DNA of 64,000 bases, from assembly GCF_003261635.1 (NCBI RefSeq), contig NZ_QFXK01000036.1, positions 62,001-126,000 on the forward strand, written 5' to 3'. The translations under genes were made by a program, and so were the position numbers. The notes beneath the pieces are model-generated. The model saw only the letters and a program-made list of their open reading frames with translations. It ran no database searches and had not been told where the DNA came from. This document shows positions 15,949-24,674 of this stretch, in pieces. The stretch comes from Kribbella monticola (lineage in GTDB: Bacteria; Actinomycetota; Actinomycetes; Propionibacteriales; Kribbellaceae). The first letter of the stretch is position 1. Each line of letters opens with the position of its first letter.

Positions 15949-16799
15949 TGCGCGTCCTCGGCATCGAGGTGTCCCCTGAACTGTTCAACTCCTGGATCGA
16001 CTGGCTAGCTCCGGACCGGCAACCGTTCTACGTGACGTCGAAGCAGGCCGCGGCGTGGTCGCTACCGCTGGATCCGGCGAAGCCCGACAAGCAGCTGCGG
16101 GACACGTACCAGACCTACAACCTCGACAGCCGGTTGAAGTCCGTGTGGCTCGACGAGGCAACCTTCATGGCGTTGCCGCGGAAGACCCGTGCGGAGCTGG
16201 TGCGTGCGCAGGTGACGCACGAGCGCTCCGAAGTACCGACCGTTCGAGCCTGGCGAGAGGTGCTCGGGCCGGAGATTGCACAGCAGGCCGACGGGCACCG
16301 GTTCGTCTGGTGGAAGTCGGTACTACGTGACTTCGCGCGCGAGGTGCTGCCCCGGGTCGTCGGCGAAGACCTCGGGCCGAGCCGGCACCGCGAAGTACCG
16401 AAGGCTGTCTGGTCGGATGCTGCTCAGGTGCTACCCGTTGCGCGTGAACTGGCCGGGACTTTCCCGAACGGGAGTGGACCGAACTGCTTCGGCACGGTGA
16501 TGGCGGCGGCCGGCGTCGAGGGTGCCGCTGAGGAATGGATGCAGCGGGAACCGTTCGAGGAGTGGCTCGATCAGCACACCACCCGCGGCGGGCGCGACGA
16601 CGTACCGGGCACTGTCCAGGTCTGGCGCGACAACAACCACGCAGTCCAGCACGCAGCCGTCACCCTCGGCGCCGGCTGGACCCTCCACAAACCCAACCAG
16701 TCCTGGATGGGCCCCCGCGAAGTCCGCCCCACCCCGCAACTCCTAACCCACTCCCGAACCCCCGGCCGCCACCTAACCCGCCACACCATCAAAACCTGA
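15948..16799 (+). CDS. Protein of unknown function with possible Cys/His catalytic pair
   Basis: 283 residues, not recognised as a named family. The ATG at 15948 overlaps the Lrp stop and has CGGAGG seven bases upstream. The N-terminal half is rich in Trp, Arg and charged residues. Near residue 180 lies GPNCFGTVMAAAGV and near 225-245 lies AVQHAAVTLGAGWTLHKPNQSW. A Cys at a helix start followed by a His in a beta context resembles NlpC/P60-like papain-fold hydrolases. This is only a fold-level suggestion. The last 30 residues are Pro/Thr/His-rich. It is coupled to the Lrp regulator, so they may share a signal. Confidence 0.7.
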   Translation: MRVLGIEVSPELFNSWIDWLAPDRQPFYVTSKQAAAWSLPLDPAKPDKQLRDTYQTYNLDSRLKSVWLDEATFMALPRKTRAELVRAQVTHERSEVPTVRAWREVLGPEIAQQADGHRFVWWKSVLRDFAREVLPRVVGEDLGPSRHREVPKAVWSDAAQVLPVARELAGTFPNGSGPNCFGTVMAAAGVEGAAEEWMQREPFEEWLDQHTTRGGRDDVPGTVQVWRDNNHAVQHAAVTLGAGWTLHKPNQSWMGPREVRPTPQLLTHSRTPGRHLTRHTIKT

Positions 16800-16838
16800 A
16801 GGCTGAAGCGCGTGTAGGTACTGCGTTGGGTTGGTAGG

Positions 16839-17294
16839 TCAGCTCTGAGGCGGGTCTACGACGGTGGTGTGGACTGGGGTTCCCAGTTCTACTGTGCGGC
16901 TTACTGTGCAGAGGCGGTCGTGGGACATTTTGACGGCTCGGGGTAGGGCCTCGCGGGCCTTGTCGCCGGCTTCGCCTTCGGGGAAGGTGATGGTGAACTC
17001 GACGGCGAGGTTCTCCATCCGGTTGCCCTGTTCGGGGTCGCGGATCTTGTCGCCGCGGACGACCGCGCTGAACTCGGTCGGCTCGGCGCGCCTGCTGACC
17101 ACGACGTCGACGTCGATCGCGGAACAGGCGCCGATCGCGGCGAGCAGCAACTCCACCGGGGTGAAGTCGGTGTCGGTCTCACCACCGGAGCCGACCGACA
17201 GAGTCCCGCCGCGGACGTTGTGGACCAGGTACTTGCTGTTCTCGGTGCGCTCGAAGTGCACCGAACGAAGGGTGTCGTCGCCCATGTCCGTCAC
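16839..17294 (-). CDS. OsmC/Ohr-family redox protein
   Basis: 151 residues with the two conserved cysteines of the family: LLLAAIGACSAIDVDVV near residue 57 and MSHDRLCTVSRTV near 130. OsmC proteins reduce organic hydroperoxides using this Cys pair. The GTG at 17294 or an ATG at 17285 may be the start; neither has a strong ribosome site. It lies 22 bases downstream of the NAD(P)-binding protein gene on the same strand, with a short dyad between, so an operon is likely. Peroxide or electrophile stress is the plausible shared theme. Confidence 0.9.
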   Translation of the reverse strand: MTDMGDDTLRSVHFERTENSKYLVHNVRGGTLSVGSGGETDTDFTPVELLLAAIGACSAIDVDVVVSRRAEPTEFSAVVRGDKIRDPEQGNRMENLAVEFTITFPEGEAGDKAREALPRAVKMSHDRLCTVSRTVELGTPVHTTVVDPPQS

Positions 17295-17299
17295 AATCT

Positions 17300-17314
17300 G
17301 TTGCTGGTAGCAAC
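17300..17314. promoter_or_regulatory. GTTGCT-GGT-AGCAAC dyad between the NAD(P)-binding and OsmC genes
   Basis: A perfect 6-base inverted repeat with a 3-base centre lies in the 22-base gap. It could be an operator or a small processing hairpin; there is no T-tract. Confidence 0.3.
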
Positions 17315-17316
17315 TG

Positions 17317-17967
17317 TCAGAGGGTGCTCAGCGCGGTGGCGATCGGTGTGTCGCCGGCGATGAGTTCGAGGGTCCGGCCGATCGAGGCCGGGGTTTCGCA
17401 GAGCCCGGCAAGGACGGCGGCCACGTCGTCGCGGCTGACACTGCCGCGGCCGGTCTTGTCGGCGAGCAGGACCAGTCCGGTGCCGGGATCGTTGGTGAGC
17501 GCTCCCGGGCGCAGAATGGTCCAGTCCAGGTCGCGGGCGCGCAGGTCGTCCTCGGCCGCCTTCTTCGCCCGCAGATAGATCGTGAAGCTGTCGTCCGGAT
17601 CGAGTTCGTCGGCACGGTCCGCGCCCATCGAGCCGACCTGAAGATGACGCCGTACGCCGGCGCGCTCAGCCGCCTCGGCGAACAACGCCGCCGCACCACG
17701 ATCGACGGTGTCCTTGCGCTCGTTGCCACTCCCGGGACCGGCGCCGGCGGAGAAGATCGCGACGTCCGCACCGGCCAGTACTTCGGCAACCGCGGTGACG
17801 TCTGCCTTCTCGAGATCCAGTACTGCGGCCGAGCCACCCACCGCGGTGAGGTCCACCTGGTGGTCCGGGTTGCGCACCAGCCCGACCACCTCGTGTCCGG
17901 CACCCGCCAGCACCTTGGTCAACCTCAGCGCGATCTGCCCATGTCCACCCGCAATGACGACTCGCAT
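17317..17967 (-). CDS. NAD(P)-binding protein, atypical SDR (NmrA/YtfG-like)
   Basis: 216 residues opening with the dinucleotide motif VIAGGHGQIALRLTKVLAGAG. A SAGAGPGSG segment near residue 75 and the VGSMGADR strand near 113 match sugar-epimerase-like atypical short-chain dehydrogenases (NAD(P)H-binding, yeast YwnB-like). The usual catalytic Tyr-x-x-x-Lys appears as YLRAKKAAED. Possible roles are quinone or flavin reduction or redox sensing. On the minus strand TAGGCT (17974-17979) lies six bases before the ATG with no ribosome site, suggesting a leaderless transcript shared with osmC. Confidence 0.85.
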   Translation of the reverse strand: MRVVIAGGHGQIALRLTKVLAGAGHEVVGLVRNPDHQVDLTAVGGSAAVLDLEKADVTAVAEVLAGADVAIFSAGAGPGSGNERKDTVDRGAAALFAEAAERAGVRRHLQVGSMGADRADELDPDDSFTIYLRAKKAAEDDLRARDLDWTILRPGALTNDPGTGLVLLADKTGRGSVSRDDVAAVLAGLCETPASIGRTLELIAGDTPIATALSTL

Positions 17968-18028
17968 ACCCCGAGCCTAACCGCCCACCCCACCCCCACC
18001 AGAAACCGCCGAGAGTAAGCGGGTCGGT

Positions 18029-19909
18029 TCAGTTCTCGTGGCGGAGGATGGGGCGGAGGCTGTCGAGGACGGTGGGGTCTTCGATGGTGGAGGGGACCTG
18101 GACTTCGCGGCCGTCGGCGATGCCGCGCATGGTTTTGCGGAGGATCTTGCCGGAGCGGGTCTTCGGCAGCGCCTCGACGACCGAGACCTCCCGGAAGGCG
18201 GCGACCGGGCCGATGTCGCGGCGTACGGCGGCGACCAGTTCGGACTGCAGCGTTTCCGGGGAGATCTCCGCGCCGGCCTTCAGCACGACGAAACCGCGTG
18301 GGAGTTGGCCTTTCAGCGGATCGTGGACGCCGATCACCGCGCACTCGGCGACCGCCGGATGCGCCGCGAGGACCGCCTCCATGCTGCCGGTCGACAGCCG
18401 GTGTCCGGCGACGTTGATGACGTCGTCGGTGCGGCCCATCACGAAGATGTAGCCGTCGGCATCGATGTAGCCGCCGTCGCCGGTCAGGTAGTACCCGTCG
18501 TACTGACTCAGATAGCCGGCGACGTACCGCGCGTCGTCTCCCCACAGCGTCGGCAGCGCGCCGGGCGGAAGCGGCAGCTTGATCGCGATCGCGCCCTCCT
18601 CCCCCGCGGGCAGTACGGTTCCGTCCGCGTCGAGGATCTGCACGTTCCAGCCCGGCAGTGGAACCGTGGCCGAACCGGGCTTGGTCGCCAATGCTTCGAG
18701 CCCGAGTGGATTCGCCGCGATCGGCCAGCCGGTCTCGGTCTGCCACCAGTGATCGACCACCGGTACGCCGAGTTTGTCGTGCGCCCAGTGATAGGTCTCC
18801 GGGTCGAGTCGCTCACCGGCGAGGAACAGCGTGCTGAATCCACCCAGGTCGTACTTCGCCAACTCGACGGCGTCGGGATCGACCTTCTTGATCGCCCGGA
18901 GCGCCGTCGGAGCGGTGAAGAGCGCTTTCACCCGATGCTCGGAGATCACGCGCCAGAAGGCACCCGCATCCGGAGTACCGACCGGCTTACCCTCATACAG
19001 AACCGTGGTCGCGCCGACGAGCAGCGGCGCGTAGACGATGTAGGAGTGGCCGACGACCCAGCCGACATCGGAGGCGGTCCACCACACGTCGCCGGGTCCG
19101 ATGTCGTAGACGGCGCGCATCGACCAGGCCAGTGCGGCCGCGTGGCCGCCGTTGTCTCGTACGACGCCCTTCGGCTTGCCGGTCGTGCCGGACGTGTAGA
19201 GCACATAGAGCGGATCGGTAGCAGCGACCGGCACGGGATCCACCGGGTGTGCGTCCGAGATCAGCGTTTCCCAGTCGAGATCGCGCTCTCCGAGTTTTCC
19301 GGGCGCGTTCTCGCGTTGCAGCAAGATGGTGTGGTCGGGCTGGTGGGCGGCCAGTTCGAGTGCGCTGTCGACGATCGGCTTGTACTCGACGACCCGCGTC
19401 GGCTCGATTCCGCAGGACGCGGCGACGATCACCTTCGGCGTGGCGTCGTCGATCCTCGCGGCGAGTTCCTTCGGCGCGAACCCGCCGAACACGACCGAGT
19501 GGATCGCTCCCAGCCGCGCGCACGCCAGCATCGCGATCACCGCTTCGGGGATCATCGGCATGTAGACGATGACCCTGTCACCCTTGCCGACACCGACCGA
19601 CCGGAGCGCGCCCGCGAACACAGCGACCCGGTCCCGCAGTTCGGCGTACGTGAACGTCCGTGTCGTACCGGTGACGGGAGAGTCGTAGATCAGCGCAGAG
19701 CGCTCTCCGGCGCCGCTCTCCACGTGCCGGTCGAGGGCGTTGTACGACGTGTTGAGCTCGCCGTCGGGGAACCACCGGTAGAGCGGGGCAGCCGAGTCGT
19801 CGAGACCGCGGGTCGGAGAGCGCCTCCAGCTGATCGCTGAGGCGGCCTCCAGCCAGAACCTGTCCGGAGCCGCCAGGCTGCGGCGGTAGCTGTCTTCGTA
19901 TGCACCCAT
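18029..19909 (-). CDS. prpE: Propionyl-CoA synthetase-type acyl-CoA ligase
   Basis: 626 residues of the ANL superfamily. AMP-binding motif: YTSGTTGKPKGVVRD near residue 240. Other motifs: WWQTETGWPI near 390, the YYLTGDGGYIDADGY hinge region, and the C-terminal TRSGKILRKTMR holding the catalytic, acetylation-prone Lys. The SVVFGGFAPKELAARIDDA segment and overall length match PrpE/ACSS3-type enzymes more than acetyl-CoA synthetase. The reaction is propionate (or another short acid) + ATP + CoA to acyl-CoA. GGAGG lies before the ATG. A possible protein acetyltransferase for such ligases is encoded at 59679. Confidence 0.9.
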   Translation of the reverse strand: MGAYEDSYRRSLAAPDRFWLEAASAISWRRSPTRGLDDSAAPLYRWFPDGELNTSYNALDRHVESGAGERSALIYDSPVTGTTRTFTYAELRDRVAVFAGALRSVGVGKGDRVIVYMPMIPEAVIAMLACARLGAIHSVVFGGFAPKELAARIDDATPKVIVAASCGIEPTRVVEYKPIVDSALELAAHQPDHTILLQRENAPGKLGERDLDWETLISDAHPVDPVPVAATDPLYVLYTSGTTGKPKGVVRDNGGHAAALAWSMRAVYDIGPGDVWWTASDVGWVVGHSYIVYAPLLVGATTVLYEGKPVGTPDAGAFWRVISEHRVKALFTAPTALRAIKKVDPDAVELAKYDLGGFSTLFLAGERLDPETYHWAHDKLGVPVVDHWWQTETGWPIAANPLGLEALATKPGSATVPLPGWNVQILDADGTVLPAGEEGAIAIKLPLPPGALPTLWGDDARYVAGYLSQYDGYYLTGDGGYIDADGYIFVMGRTDDVINVAGHRLSTGSMEAVLAAHPAVAECAVIGVHDPLKGQLPRGFVVLKAGAEISPETLQSELVAAVRRDIGPVAAFREVSVVEALPKTRSGKILRKTMRGIADGREVQVPSTIEDPTVLDSLRPILRHEN

Positions 19910-20025
19910 GCGCGTGCCTCCATCGACCGAAGCTGCTCTGCAGTCTTACCTATCACCACCGACGGCAACAGTCCCCTCCTCGAACGCGCAGCCAGCGTCG
20001 GTAAGGAGTGTGCGAGAGTTGAAGC

Positions 20026-20946
20026 ATGACCGTTTCGCGTGACGAGGCGCTGGCCGCCGCCCGGCGGATCGATGGACGAGTACGCCGTACGCCGGTGCTC
20101 CAGGTGTCCCCGACGCTGGCCTTCAAGCTCGAACTCGTCCAGCACGTGGGGTCGTTCAAACCGCGCGGTGCCTTCAACCGCTTGCTCAGCGCCAAGGAAG
20201 AAGGTGCCCTGACCGGCCAGGGCATCGTCACGGCTTCAGGCGGCAACGCCGGACTCGCCGCCGCGTACGCCGCGCGCGAACTCGGCGTACCCGCTCGCAT
20301 CTTCGTGCCGCAGAACGCGCCCGCCGCCAAGGTTGCCCGGCTCCACACGCTGGACGCGGATGTGGTGCAGGTCGGGAACGAGTACGCCGAGGCGCATGAG
20401 GCCGCGGTGGCGGCGAGCGAGGAGTCGGGTGCGCTGCTTCTGCACGCGTACGACCAGCCGGAGGTCGTCGCCGGGCAGGGCACGCTGGGACTGGAGTTGC
20501 TCGAACAGGTCGAGGGGTTCGACACGGTACTGGTGGCGGTCGGCGGCGGTGGCCTGATCGCCGGGGTCGCGACCGCGCTCGAGGAGCGGGCTCGGGTGAT
20601 CGGCGTCGAGCCCGAGTTGGCCCCGACCTTGCATCGCGCGCTCGAGGCCGGCGAGCCGGTCGACGTACAGGTCGGTGGCGTTGCGGCGGACTCGCTCGGG
20701 GCGCGGCGGCTCGGGGCGCTGGCGTTCGAGGCGGCGCGACGGTACGACCTCGGGTCGGTGCTGGTCGCCGAGGACGGGATTGTTGCTGCTCGCAACGAAC
20801 TGTGGCAGGACTACCGCCTCGCCGTCGAGCACGGCGCGGCCGCGGCATACGCCGCCTTGACGACCGGTGCCTACCAGCCCGCGCCGGGCGAGCGGGTCGT
20901 CGTCATCGTCTGCGGAGCCAACACGGACCCGGCAACCCTCGGCTGA
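20026..20946 (+). CDS. PLP-dependent threonine/serine dehydratase-like enzyme
   Basis: 306 residues of fold-type II PLP enzymes. The Schiff-base Lys lies in GSFKPRGAFN near residue 45. Substrate loop: TASGGNAGLAAAYAA. Phosphate-cup glycine loop: VAVGGGGLIAG. These match serine/threonine dehydratases of the catabolic type. No C-terminal ACT domain is present, so it is not the feedback-regulated biosynthetic IlvA. It should convert a beta-hydroxy amino acid to the 2-oxo acid and ammonia. If threonine is the substrate, the product 2-oxobutyrate leads toward propionyl-CoA, matching the divergent prpE gene; that link is inference. Confidence 0.88.
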   Translation: MTVSRDEALAAARRIDGRVRRTPVLQVSPTLAFKLELVQHVGSFKPRGAFNRLLSAKEEGALTGQGIVTASGGNAGLAAAYAARELGVPARIFVPQNAPAAKVARLHTLDADVVQVGNEYAEAHEAAVAASEESGALLLHAYDQPEVVAGQGTLGLELLEQVEGFDTVLVAVGGGGLIAGVATALEERARVIGVEPELAPTLHRALEAGEPVDVQVGGVAADSLGARRLGALAFEAARRYDLGSVLVAEDGIVAARNELWQDYRLAVEHGAAAAYAALTTGAYQPAPGERVVVIVCGANTDPATLG

Positions 20947-21004
20947 AGGCTCAGACAGGAAGGACGACCTGGCTCGGGTCACGCGGTACCGCCCACCCAG
21001 GAAC

Positions 21005-21622
21005 TCAGGCGACTGGGCGGTTGGCGGGTTTGCGGTCGTCGGCGAGGACCCAGGCGGCCAGGATGCCGGCGATCCCGCCGAACAGGTGACCCTGCCAGGA
21101 GATGCCGTCCTGCGGGAGCAGGCCGCCGAGCAACGCGCTGCCCCAGACGATCACCACGACGACACCGATCGCGACCTGACCGAGGCGGCGGTTGAAGATG
21201 CCGCGGGCGATCAGGTACGCCGCGTACCCGAACACCAGGCCGCTGGCGCCGATGGTGATCGTGTGCGGCGGCGAGATCAGCCAGGTGCCGAACCCACCGA
21301 TCGTCGTGACGATCGCGGTCACCGAGAACAGCCGCAAAGCGCCGCTGACCGCGATGATGGCGCCCAGTGTGACGAGCGGCAGCGTGTTCGAGATCAGGTG
21401 ACCGAAGCCGAGGTGCAGGAACGGCGCGGTGAGGATGCCGAACAGTCCGTCCGGTTCGCGGGCAATGATCCCGTACCGATCGAGCCGGCCGTGCAATGCG
21501 GTGTCGACGAGCTCGCTGAGCCACATGAGTCCGACGAGTACGACCAGCAGCTTGATCCCGCTGCTGATCCGGGCGGCGTCGACGACGCTGCCCTTCTTCC
21601 GGGCCGGAGTCTGGAAGCTCAT
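21005..21622 (-). CDS. Rhomboid-family intramembrane serine protease
   Basis: 205 residues with about six hydrophobic helices. The catalytic Ser is in the ITIGASGLVFGYAAY helix and the catalytic His in SWQGHLFGGIAGILA. HLGFGHLISNTLPL supplies the conserved His/Asn loop. Such proteases cleave substrate helices inside the membrane. The gene is convergent with the PLP enzyme; no hairpin is obvious in the 58 bases between them. Confidence 0.93.
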   Translation of the reverse strand: MSFQTPARKKGSVVDAARISSGIKLLVVLVGLMWLSELVDTALHGRLDRYGIIAREPDGLFGILTAPFLHLGFGHLISNTLPLVTLGAIIAVSGALRLFSVTAIVTTIGGFGTWLISPPHTITIGASGLVFGYAAYLIARGIFNRRLGQVAIGVVVVIVWGSALLGGLLPQDGISWQGHLFGGIAGILAAWVLADDRKPANRPVA

Positions 21623-21903
21623 AGCTCAACGATGCCCGATCGGGCCAACCCCCGGCATCTCGGTCAGCGTTTCCGCGGCCCGTCGGCGTGAGTTTGTCCA
21701 CAGGTTGGCGGCGGGGCCAGCGCGGCCGGGCCGTTGTGCGTCACAATGGGTGTTCCGCGGGTGGCGCGGCGTGACCGTGGGGCTGGGGCCCGGGTCCGCG
21801 CCGGGGATCGCGGTCCGAAGGAGGAATCGACAAAAGGGGAACCCGGAGGGCGGGCCGCGCCTGCGCAGACTGCCGTACGACCGGATTTTTGGGGGGAATC
21901 GCG
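21623..21903. other. 281-base intergenic region before the MFS gene
   Basis: It lies between divergent genes. It holds one DnaA-box-like nonamer (TTGTCCACA at 21694-21702) and a ribosome-site-like GGAGGAA at about 21822 with no start codon in reach. No gene, tRNA or hairpin terminator is visible. The long leader before the MFS start might hold regulation, but nothing is recognisable. Confidence 0.4.
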
Positions 21904-23121
21904 ATGCCGATCGCCGTGTACGTCCTGGGGCTGGCCATCTTCGCTCAGGGCACGTCCGAGCTCATGCTGGCCGGCCTGCTGCCCGACATCGCCGTCGATC
22001 TACAAGTGTCCATCCCGGCCGCGGGTCTGCTGATCTCCGCGTTCGCGATCGGCATGCTGGTCGGCGCGCCGGTGCTGGCGGTGGTGACGTTGCGCTGGCC
22101 CCGGCGTACGGCGTTGCTCGTGTTCCTCGCGATCTTCGCGCTCACCCACGTCGCCGGTGCGCTGACACCGAACTACGAGGTGCTGCTGGCGACCCGGGTG
22201 GTGGGTGCGTTCGTGTACGCCGGCTTCTGGGCGGTCGCCGCCGTCACCGCGGTGGGCCTGGTCCCCTCCAACAGCCGGGCCAAGGCGATGAGCGTGGTGG
22301 CCGGCGGTCTCACGATCGCCACCATCGTCGGGCTGCCTGCCGGGACCGTGATCGGTCAGCACCTCGGCTGGCGCGCGGCGTTCTGGGCCGTTGCCGGTTT
22401 GTCGCTGCTGGCGATGGCGGGCGTGCTGGTGACGATCCCCAGCGGCAGCCCTGACCCGGACAGCGCGCCACACCTGCGCTCGGAGATCCGGGCGATGGCC
22501 AACCCGCGGCTGTGGCTGTCCTACGCGACGACCGCGCTGGTCACCGCCGCGATCCTGGTGATCTTCAGCTACTTCGCTCCCCTGCTGACCGAGGCCACAG
22601 GACTGCGACCGGGCGCCGTTCCCGCCGTGCTGGCTCTGTACGGCGTGGGCTCGCTGATCGGGATCACTATCGGCGGCCGGACAGCGGACGCCACACCGTT
22701 CCGCACCCTCTCGGTCGGGATCGCCGGGCTGGTCGTCCTCTCGGCCGCGCTCGCGCTGTGGGCCGGGACCCCGGTCGTGGCGATCGTGACGATCTTCCTG
22801 CTCGGCGGCTTCGGCTTCGCGGTCAACCCCGCGCTGAACGCCCGGGTGTTCAGCCTGTCCGGTCAGGCGCCGACCTTCGCGACGGCGATCAACTTCTCCT
22901 CGTTCAACGTCGGCATCACCATCGGCCCATGGCTCGGCGGCCTGGCGATCGACGCCGGCGCCGGCTACCCCGCGCTCGGCTGGATCGCAGTCGCGCTGGG
23001 TTTGGTTGCCCTCGGCACCGTGGTACTGGCTGCACTTCTTCCGACCCGCCCGCTCCACCAGAGCGACCCGGTCCGCACGACCGCAGTACCAACAGCTGCC
23101 GGCGCCGATCAGGAGGCCTGA
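21904..23121 (+). CDS. MFS efflux transporter, Cmx/CmrA-like
   Basis: 405 residues with 12 hydrophobic segments. The start MPIAVYVLGLAIFAQGTSELMLAGLLPDIA and the RVVGAFVYAGFWAVAAVTAVGLV segment match the actinobacterial Cmx/CmrA drug:proton antiporter group (chloramphenicol efflux) and the related AraJ-type exporters. The ATG at 21904 follows GGGGGGAA; a TTG at 21889 would add five residues. The substrate is not certain: resistance cannot be claimed from sequence alone. No adjacent regulator is present. Confidence 0.85.
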   Translation: MPIAVYVLGLAIFAQGTSELMLAGLLPDIAVDLQVSIPAAGLLISAFAIGMLVGAPVLAVVTLRWPRRTALLVFLAIFALTHVAGALTPNYEVLLATRVVGAFVYAGFWAVAAVTAVGLVPSNSRAKAMSVVAGGLTIATIVGLPAGTVIGQHLGWRAAFWAVAGLSLLAMAGVLVTIPSGSPDPDSAPHLRSEIRAMANPRLWLSYATTALVTAAILVIFSYFAPLLTEATGLRPGAVPAVLALYGVGSLIGITIGGRTADATPFRTLSVGIAGLVVLSAALALWAGTPVVAIVTIFLLGGFGFAVNPALNARVFSLSGQAPTFATAINFSSFNVGITIGPWLGGLAIDAGAGYPALGWIAVALGLVALGTVVLAALLPTRPLHQSDPVRTTAVPTAAGADQEA

Positions 23122-23157
23122 GAGCGGCACACCGAATTCCGCCGCGGAGTTATTCGC

Positions 23158-24570
23158 TCAATTGACCGTACCGCTGGAGTCGAAGTGGCTCGGGTCAAAG
23201 TCGGTGGTGCGTTTGAAGACGTATTTGTTGAGCAGCCAGGTGACGGCCCAGAGCCCGACGCCGACCAGCATCAGCCAGCCTGCGATCTGGTAGTCGGCCG
23301 ACGCTCGGCCCGACAGCGGGCTGGCCAGGTAGACGCAGAGCACGACACCGAGCACCGGCAACGCGGTCGGCGCGTGGAAGTGCTTGTGCTCGACCTGGTC
23401 GCGGCGCAGTACGAGCACGGCCACGTTGACGATCGCGAACACACACAACAGCAGGAACGCTGTCGTCCCGCCGAGCGCCGCCAGGTCGGCGTACCCGATC
23501 AGGAAGAACGCCAGCAGCGTGGTGAAGAGGATCGCCACCCACGGCGTACGGCGCTTGTGCAGCACCCGGCCGAGCGGGCCCGGCAGCACCTTCTCGTGGG
23601 ACATGCCGTAGAGCAGCCGGCTCGCCATCAGCATGTTGATCAGCGCGGAATTGGCGACCGCGAACATCGTGATCCAGGCGAAGAGCTGGAGCGGGAAGCC
23701 GGGCGCGCCGGCCTGGATCACTTTGAGCAGCGGGGTGGCGCCCTTGTTCAGCTCGTCCGGTGACACCAAGGCGACGGCCGAGATCGCGACCAGGATGTAG
23801 ATGACGCCGGTGATACTCAGTCCGAGCAACATGATCTTGGGGAAGATCTTGACCGGGTCCTTGGTCTCCTCGGCCATGTTCACCGAGTCCTCGAAGCCGA
23901 CCATCGCGAAGAACGCGAGTGCCGTCGCCGCTGTGACCGCGCTGAACGGGGACTCGCCATCCGGCGTACTGAAGTGGGTCAACCGGGAGGTGTCGCCGTC
24001 GCCGCTGGCCAGCGCCCAGGCACCGACGCCGATCACGATCAGCAGGCCGCTCAGCTCGATCAGCGTCAGCACGACGTTGGCCTTGACGCTCTCGCCGACG
24101 CCCCGAAGGTTGACCAGGGCAATCAATGCCATGAAGGCCAGCGCCGTGAGCATCAGGATCGATCCGTGCGAGGAGTCGATCTTCACCGCCTTGAAGAAGT
24201 TCTCGGAGAAAGCCTTCGACGCGCTCGACGCCGAGGTCAGCCCCGAACACATCACCGCGAAGGTGAGCAGGAAGGTGAGGAAGTGGATCCCGAACGCCTT
24301 GTGCGTGTACACCGCCGCGCCACCGGCCTTCGGGTACTTCGTGACGAGCTCCAGGTAACTCGTTGCCGTCAGCATCGCGACCACGAACGCGCACAGGAAC
24401 GGCAGCCAGACGGCCCCGCCGACCTCGCCCGCGACCTTGCCGGTCAGCGCGTACACGCCGGTCCCGAGGATGTCGCCGACGACGAACAGCAGCAACAGCC
24501 CAGGGCCCATCACCCGCTTCAGCTCGGGGCGGTCCTCGGTCGTAGTTGCTGCACTCGAGCTCTCGCTCAT
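23158..24570 (-). CDS. APC-family amino acid permease
   Basis: 470 residues from the ATG at 24570, which has GGAGG four bases upstream; an extension to 24603 lacks similarity. About 12 transmembrane helices. The first helix reads MGPGLLLLFVVGDILGTGVYALTG, containing the GTGVY unwound substrate site of cationic/neutral amino acid permeases. GFEDSVNMAEETKDP matches the E-E segment after helix 6. It imports or exchanges amino acids. It is divergent from the LuxR-type regulator at 24675 over about 100 bases. Confidence 0.92.
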   Translation of the reverse strand: MSESSSAATTTEDRPELKRVMGPGLLLLFVVGDILGTGVYALTGKVAGEVGGAVWLPFLCAFVVAMLTATSYLELVTKYPKAGGAAVYTHKAFGIHFLTFLLTFAVMCSGLTSASSASKAFSENFFKAVKIDSSHGSILMLTALAFMALIALVNLRGVGESVKANVVLTLIELSGLLIVIGVGAWALASGDGDTSRLTHFSTPDGESPFSAVTAATALAFFAMVGFEDSVNMAEETKDPVKIFPKIMLLGLSITGVIYILVAISAVALVSPDELNKGATPLLKVIQAGAPGFPLQLFAWITMFAVANSALINMLMASRLLYGMSHEKVLPGPLGRVLHKRRTPWVAILFTTLLAFFLIGYADLAALGGTTAFLLLCVFAIVNVAVLVLRRDQVEHKHFHAPTALPVLGVVLCVYLASPLSGRASADYQIAGWLMLVGVGLWAVTWLLNKYVFKRTTDFDPSHFDSSGTVN

Positions 24571-24674
24571 CCTGCCTCCTGCGACGATGGGGCGGTGATG
24601 CATCTTCGTCTCATCGTCCCATCAGACCGGTCGACCCCCGTGCCGGGCGCGGCGCAACCCCAGCAGGAGGATGG

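Noticed and set aside
18038..19840. Open frame of 600 codons opposite the propionyl-CoA synthetase gene
   Set aside because: Antisense mirror frame without any motif.
21694..21702. TTGTCCACA, a perfect actinobacterial DnaA-box nonamer
   Set aside because: A single copy without neighbours, dnaA, dnaN or AT-rich unwinding element; no evidence for an origin.
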